From contig NW_004450582.1 in NCBI RefSeq assembly GCF_000321225.1, positions 2,006,870 to 2,070,869 on the forward strand: a stretch of DNA of 64,000 nucleotides, read 5' to 3'. This DNA comes from Odobenus rosmarus divergens. Lineage: Eukaryota > Chordata > Mammalia > Carnivora > Odobenidae. Each line of letters starts with the position of its first letter. Position 1 is the stretch's first letter. Shown one piece after another: positions 60,039 to 64,000 of the stretch. The notes under the pieces were generated by a model. That model saw nothing but the letters and a program-made list of their open reading frames with translations. It made no database searches and was not told where the DNA came from. The position numbers and the translations under genes were made by a program.

Positions 60039-63020
60039 AAAGAGAAAGAAAGAAAAGAGTAATTGAATGAATCTAGGAGGCCACATTGGCATGGTGGAAA
60101 GAGACTAGACTTTGGAGCCAGGAAGGGCTGGGCATATATGTTAGTAGCTATTTGGCCTCGTATAAATGACAACCTAAGAGCTTGTTTCTTCATTTATAAA
60201 GTGGAAGCAAAGGGGAATATTGTGGCAGTACCTGGCGTCCACCCTCTCAAACACAACTGAAAAACTCTGGGAAAGCACTTTGCACATGGAAGTGGGATAA
60301 TAGTTTAGTGGCACAAATGTGAGCTTCAGTGATATTGACAGTGAAGAAAAAAACAAAGGAAGACATGGAAGAAACAAAACTTATCCTTGTTTGAGTGCCA
60401 ACTCTGAAGAGTAACACTCATTAATCTCCACATTTGACAGAAAGGGGCTCTAGAGCATTTGGAGCATTTGCCTCCACATATCAGATTAACTAGATATACT
60501 GCATATCAGTTTTAGCTTTTTCTGCTTTTTTCAAAGGATTGAGTATTTCTTTCTGAGCAATCCGATATAATTCACAGATTTGGAGTTCATGAAATACAGG
60601 GTGTAATAATTATATATTTCTCCCCAAACTGTATATCCTAAGGCAGCAATGACCAAATTTAGGTTATGATCCACCAAAGAAAATGATACTTATGTAGCAA
60701 ATTTCATTCACAGAAGGTTTTCACACACATTATCTGTTTAATTCTTACAACCACACTGTACATTGGTTACTGACCCCACTATACTGATGTGAATACTGAG
60801 GTTGAGAGAGGTTACATGGTTTGTGTGAGATTATTCAGCTTATAAATGACAAAAGTAAGACCCTTTCCCATGTTTTATGACAAAAATCCCAGGACAATGT
60901 TCTCTACAGACTGCTTTCAGGAGATTAATTTGTTCAAAAATATTACTAAGAACCTACTATTAGTCTCAATCCTCTGTGACTGTGACTACATTATAACTCA
61001 CTTCACACACACATAAACGTACCAGTACACACACACGCATGTAAAACAAGACAATCATTCACCATTTCACATGCTGTTTAACTCTAGTGTTTTTTATTCT
61101 AACCCATTTTATCACATTATTACAGTGATGGTCATGATAAAGCATTAATGCATCACAACCTCTGATTTGAAAAATACGAGGATACAGAGGGAATAAAAAG
61201 CATTGAATAGATAGTCTAGAAGAAAAGTAAAAAATACAAAAGTAAATTTAATGTGTTATCCTTAAATGAAAGATTCCGTAGATTGCATTTAATTCACAGA
61301 TGTTTTTCATTTATCCACCTACATAAAGATACTGTCTGTGTAAAAATAATGATAATAACGATAATGATAAAGCATGAGGTAGAAATGTTAGACTGTAAGA
61401 GAGAAAAAGTAACAAGAGAGGGAAGAAAAGTTACTTTAACCTGAGAAAATAAAATGAAAGTAAGCTTTTTTAATATCCTCGTTATTATGAAGGGGGCTGA
61501 AGAGGTGGTTTTGAAGGATGAGTATGATTACAAAATAGTAATGTCCATATATTTGTCCTTATTTGAGCATCAATCATTATAGTAGCCATGAAGTACAGCA
61601 AAGGAGAATGGTAGTGACTCTAGTATTTCCAACAGTCCTGAGATGAGATGCTCTCATTTTACAGATGAGAAAGCTCAGGTCCAAGGAAAGTAACTAACAT
61701 AAAGGTCAGCTAGGGACAAAGTTTCAAAACCCAAGCTAATCACTTCCAATAACCATAATTTCTACCCACTATATTGTTTCACTGTCAATCAATATTCTCT
61801 GATAACTCTTCAGTAGAATCATATCCTATTACAAAGTGAGAAAGGACAGAGACAGAGGTCCTTGTGATCTCAGCCTCAATGAAGAGAAAACAAAACAAAA
61901 AATTGTTTGAGAATTATTCTAATGAATGAGCTGTTCAAGTGGTATTAATGGTCTCGAGGTCCCTGTGAGAATTCAGATAATACAATTTTAACAGGAACTT
62001 TGACAAAAGCTTAGAAATAGGTATGCACTATTAATTTTCCTTATCTACTCTTATTGGTGAAAATGGATTTTAAATATTGTTTGTATATATAGAATTCCAA
62101 GAAATTCCAGGAAACTCAAAGGATTTTATGCATTATTATGTGAAAGTAATGGGAAAATACTTCTCCATCGTCTGGTCATCCTATCAAGCAATATATTCAA
62201 ATATTGAGGCAATCACAGAGTTGAATGTCTTCCTACTCCCAAACATCTTTTCTATCCTAAATAGTCAGCGAAGGCTGGTTGAAAAGGAGATCCCACTCTT
62301 TAGAGCATTTTGCAATATATGGAGAAACAATACTGTGGCTAAAAAGATAGAGTTGAGCCAGACTGCCTGAGTTGGAATGCTGCCTTCACTGCATACTAGA
62401 TGTGTGATGTTCGGTAAGTTTCTCCATGTCTGTGTCACTGTTTGATCAGCGGAAAAATGAGGATAATGAGAACAAATACCTCTAGATTTCCTGTGAGGAT
62501 TAAATGAGCTAATTGATAGCAAGTGCTTAAAACACACACAGCACAGAATAAGTTGCTAATCAATGTTAGCTTTCATAATGGTGATGAAGATGATGGCAAT
62601 TAAAATAGGGATACCAGTGATGGTGATGGTGCCGCTGATGACAATAAAGATGGAAAATCAGGAGATCTCACACACCGACTACCAGGCGGGTAACCTGGAG
62701 TAAATCTCTGAACTTGTTGGTGCTGTTTCATCTGCAAAATAAACAAGCTGAGTTCTGTTGGTTAGAAAAAATTCTAAGAGGATACTTTTTTTAAAGTAGC
62801 TAACTTCAGATATTTTTATTAGGAATTTTCTAAGTTAAAAAAAGTGAATCAAAGGAGAAATAAGGTAGTTTTTAAAAAAATAAACTCTGCTACCTAAAAG
62901 TTCTCTAACTTTGTGTTCGTTTTGACAGGTTCCAGCAAAAAGTACAACCCTGCTCCTGTGGTTATTGCTTCTCTCTCCTTTTTGACCAGTGTCGCCATCT
63001 CTTCCAAAAGTGGAGTATAA
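51818..63020 (+). CDS. ART4: ADP-ribosyltransferase 4 (Dombrock blood-group protein), three exons
   Basis: Joining 51818-51898, 54091-54799 and 62929-63020 gives 882 nt, that is 293 codons plus TAA. ART4 is a GPI-anchored red-cell and endothelial surface glycoprotein of the arginine-specific mono-ADP-ribosyltransferase fold, with no proven transferase activity. A signal peptide covers about residues 1-25. Cys48, 161, 210 and 259 would make the two conserved disulfides. N-glycosylation sequons are at Asn95, 108, 157, 201, 236 and 253. The hydrophobic tail (about 272-287), ending in SSKSGV, fits GPI attachment near Ser265/266. The STS of the R-S-ExE motif is present (188-190), but the ExE position reads Lys-Lys-Glu (221-223). 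Intron phases are 0 and 1, both GT-AG. An in-frame upstream ATG at 51719 would add 33 residues. I chose 51818 because it starts directly at the signal peptide and corresponds to the second Met of human ART4. Confidence 0.95.
52017..52205 (-). mobile_element. Carnivore SINE in ART4 intron 1
   Basis: Reverse copy ending AACTGAGCCACCCAGGCGCC. The target-site duplication is TCATTCAGAC. Confidence 0.95.
52239..52438 (+). mobile_element. Carnivore SINE in ART4 intron 1
   Basis: GGGGGCACATGGGTGGCTCA to AATAAATAAATAAAATCTTA. AATGCTAGTGAAG and AATGTTAGTGAAG flank it. Head-to-head with the preceding SINE, 33 bases apart. Confidence 0.95.
52440..54090 (+). other. Rest of ART4 intron 1
   Basis: No repeat confidently named. 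Overlapping open frames at 53276-53629 on both strands have no recognisable family signature. Confidence 0.45.
54091..54799 (+). CDS. ART4: ART4 coding exon 2 (ADP-ribosyltransferase domain)
   Basis: The acceptor TTTCTTATAG precedes GTTGCAGTTAAC and the donor is AAAG|GTATCA. The 709-nt exon encodes residues 28-263, nearly the whole extracellular domain. Readable family segments include SFDDQYQGC, FHFKYLHYYLTSAIQLLRK, GATIRFGQFLSTSLLKE, FTIFTCLGAPVQ and VPPYELFKVVNVSYHPRGNW. The equivalent of human residue 265, which defines the Do(a)/Do(b) antigens, is Asn244 (RGN, not RGD). Confidence 0.97.
55683..55884 (+). mobile_element. Carnivore SINE in ART4 intron 2
   Basis: GGGGCGCCTGGGTGGCTCAG to AATAAATAAATAAAATCT. 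The target-site duplication is AGAAAAGGAATAGGGGA. Confidence 0.96.
56838..57028 (-). mobile_element. Carnivore SINE in ART4 intron 2
   Basis: Reverse copy ending AACTGAGCCACCCAGGCTCC. TAATAGAAACT flanks both sides. Confidence 0.95.
57305..57570 (+). mobile_element. MIR SINE in ART4 intron 2
   Basis: GAGTCTGGCATGGAATCCTG, GTTGCTTAAACTCCCTATGT, CTAGCATGTAATAAATGGTA. An ATAAAATAAAATAAAG run interrupts it. Confidence 0.75.
57575..59335 (+). other. ART4 intron 2, nothing recognised
   Basis: No exon, RNA gene or nameable repeat. Only a short A-run near 58287. Confidence 0.5.
59340..59550 (+). mobile_element. MIR SINE in ART4 intron 2
   Basis: AGTGAGAACGTGGGCAAAGT, CTCCATTTCTTTATATGTAA, ACACTAGTAAGTACTCAA. 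Confidence 0.75.
59707..60055 (+). mobile_element. Carnivore SINE with expanded (GAAA)n tail
   Basis: GGGACGCCTGGGTGGCTCAG to AATAAATAAATAAAACC, followed by a purine-only tail from about 59922 with long uninterrupted AAAG repeats. The body holds a duplicated CTGCTTCTCCCTCTCC unit. GAGTAAATTGA and GAGTAATTGA flank the whole, so the repeat grew from the SINE tail. Confidence 0.94.
60070..60240 (+). mobile_element. MIR SINE in ART4 intron 2
   Basis: GACTAGACTTTGGAGCCAGG, TAGCTATTTGGCCTCGTATA, CTTCATTTATAAAGTGGAAG. Confidence 0.75.
60705..60860 (-). mobile_element. MIR SINE in ART4 intron 2
   Basis: CACATTATCTGTTTAATTCT, GAATACTGAGGTTGAGAGAG, ATTCAGCTTATAAATGAC. Confidence 0.75.
61600..61745 (-). 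mobile_element. MIR SINE in ART4 intron 2
   Basis: CTCATTTTACAGATGAGAAA and CTCAGGTCCAAGGAAAGTAA, the reverse MIR core. Confidence 0.7.
62345..62575 (+). mobile_element. MIR SINE in ART4 intron 2
   Basis: GAGCCAGACTGCCTGAGTTG, GATGTGTGATGTTCGGTAAG, CTGTGAGGATTAAATGAGCT. Confidence 0.85.
62929..63020 (+). CDS. ART4: ART4 coding exon 3 (GPI-signal C-terminus)
   Basis: The acceptor is TTTTGACAG. The exon completes Gly264, then encodes SSKKYNPAPVV and IASLSFLTSVAISSKSGV before TAA. The pattern of small polar residues, spacer and hydrophobic tail is a GPI-anchor signal, colinear with the human C-terminus. Confidence 0.93.
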
Positions 63021-63790
63021 AGGAACCTTGTGGTTTTGCTTTCTCTGTGCCCTTTTGCTTGATGCCAGTCAGGGGCAACCTGAATACCCTCGGGGAATCA
63101 CTCTGCCCAGGGATCACTCTGCCCAGGACTGCTGGCTCAGTCCGCTGCCTGTGAGTAGACCTAGAACGCAGTATATTTCTTCTCCATGGACACAGAGATT
63201 CACCCTGGAATAGAAAAGGACCCAATCAGAGCTGGTGAGATACAGTCATGGTAATGTTTTGGAATTGGGATTGGGAATGGGGTGTGGGAGCCTTTTTATT
63301 GAGTGGAGATTGATGAAAGCAGAATGAGTATGAGCCTACAGCTGCAAGCAGCTCTCTTTCCACCAGTACGGGAGACTCTATCTCGAGAATGGAGTGAACA
63401 CAATGAAGGAAGAACAGAAAAATGAAAAGAAACAGTTCTGATGAGAGAATATGAGCCCCTAGCTGGAATCCTGGGCTTTTTAAAAATTACATAAATCAAT
63501 AACTTGTATATTTGTATAAATAATTTGAATTAAATTTCCTATCTCAAGCAATCAAAGGAGTTATGATTGCTTCTTCTTTTTATTTAGCAATCCTAAATAG
63601 GAACAAATCGAGAAGCTTGAGTTCGAAAGCACAGAAAAAAAAATCTTCATCAAATGGAAAAGCTTTGAACCCCAGAGAAATAAAGTGGAAATTTTCTTCA
63701 GAGTTTTTTATCAGCATTCAAGACCAAACCAGTGTAGATTCAGATAGGAGGAAATATTGAGAGATAAAAGGGAAAGTTAATAAAAGATGT
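63021..63790 (+). other. ART4: ART4 3' UTR with candidate poly(A) signals
   Basis: No splice sites or other genes are seen after the stop. AATAAA occurs at 63679-63684 and again at 63779-63784, and either could end the transcript. The choice cannot be made from sequence alone. Confidence 0.4.
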
Positions 63791-64000
63791 TAGTGAAATC
63801 TAATTTGTTGGCAGTAATGGGGCCCCACACATGTTTCTAAAATATTACTGAAGTTAGAATTTAAATTCATATGTTAATTTACAGAGGGACTTTATGGCAA
63901 ATTAGATTTTAAGTCGTCATCAAAAGTTTAGGTACATTTCTTAGGAAAGCATGCAGATGTGTGTGGATATAAAGGAGAAGATATGAGAGGGAAAAAATCT

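Noticed and set aside
63021..64000. Possible start of the next gene (SMCO3/C12orf60 in human order)
   Set aside because: No coding exon is recognisable; only the ART4 3' UTR and AT-rich sequence.
1..64000. CRISPR arrays, operons, bacterial-type elements or a novel defence-like system
   Set aside because: Intron-split mammalian genes and SINE/LINE content show a vertebrate nuclear genome. No regular short-spaced repeat array or gene cluster of that kind is present.

Overview
This is an AT-rich, repeat-dense piece of a carnivoran mammal genome. The many young SINEs are tRNA-derived carnivore SINEs (SINEC type) whose heads read like 'GCGCCTGGGTGGCTCAGT' and whose tails are AATAAA-rich. Their wording fits an arctoid carnivore (bear, seal or mustelid group) better than dog or cat. 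That placement is inferred from remembered SINE consensus sequences, not from a search.

Two protein-coding genes are supported, both on the + strand. MGP (matrix Gla protein) has four coding exons between 8398 and 11412 that join into a 103-residue protein. A TATA box lies about 100 bases upstream of the ATG and a poly(A) signal follows at 11620. ART4 (ADP-ribosyltransferase 4, the Dombrock blood-group carrier) has three coding exons between 51818 and 63020 that join into a 293-residue, GPI-anchored-type protein. Order and relative orientation match the human 12p12.3 neighbourhood (ERP27, MGP, ART4) read from the opposite strand. The two genes are not functionally linked: MGP is a secreted calcification inhibitor and ART4 is a red-cell surface protein.

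Layout. 1-8290: intergenic, with an old L1 3' end, MIR/L2 fossils and SINEs. 8293-11640: MGP. 11640-51700: about 40 kb of intergenic DNA, mostly transposons. It holds a HAL1-like element (13.2-15.2 kb), an old L1 broken by a MaLR-type LTR and a Tigger-like DNA transposon (20.7-24.4 kb), a nearly full-length antisense L1 (38.6-46.2 kb) carrying two SINEs and a U6 snRNA pseudogene, and a probable solo LTR (47.1-47.4 kb). 51.7-63.8 kb: ART4, with introns full of SINEs and MIRs. About 25 carnivore SINEs are placed, many with visible target-site duplications.

No undescribed biological system is evident. The least ordinary structure is a 125-bp block at 25583-25707. Its first 101 bases are an inverted copy (4 mismatches by eye) of 26875-26975, and its last 26 bases are a perfect direct copy of 26661-26686, with a 2-bp overlap at the junction. 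This looks like a template-switching rearrangement. Other points are an ART4 whose human-equivalent first Met is absent and whose catalytic Glu pair is broken, and an unusual Gln-Trp-Gly in MGP exon 3. All alignments were made by eye and from memory of family sequences.
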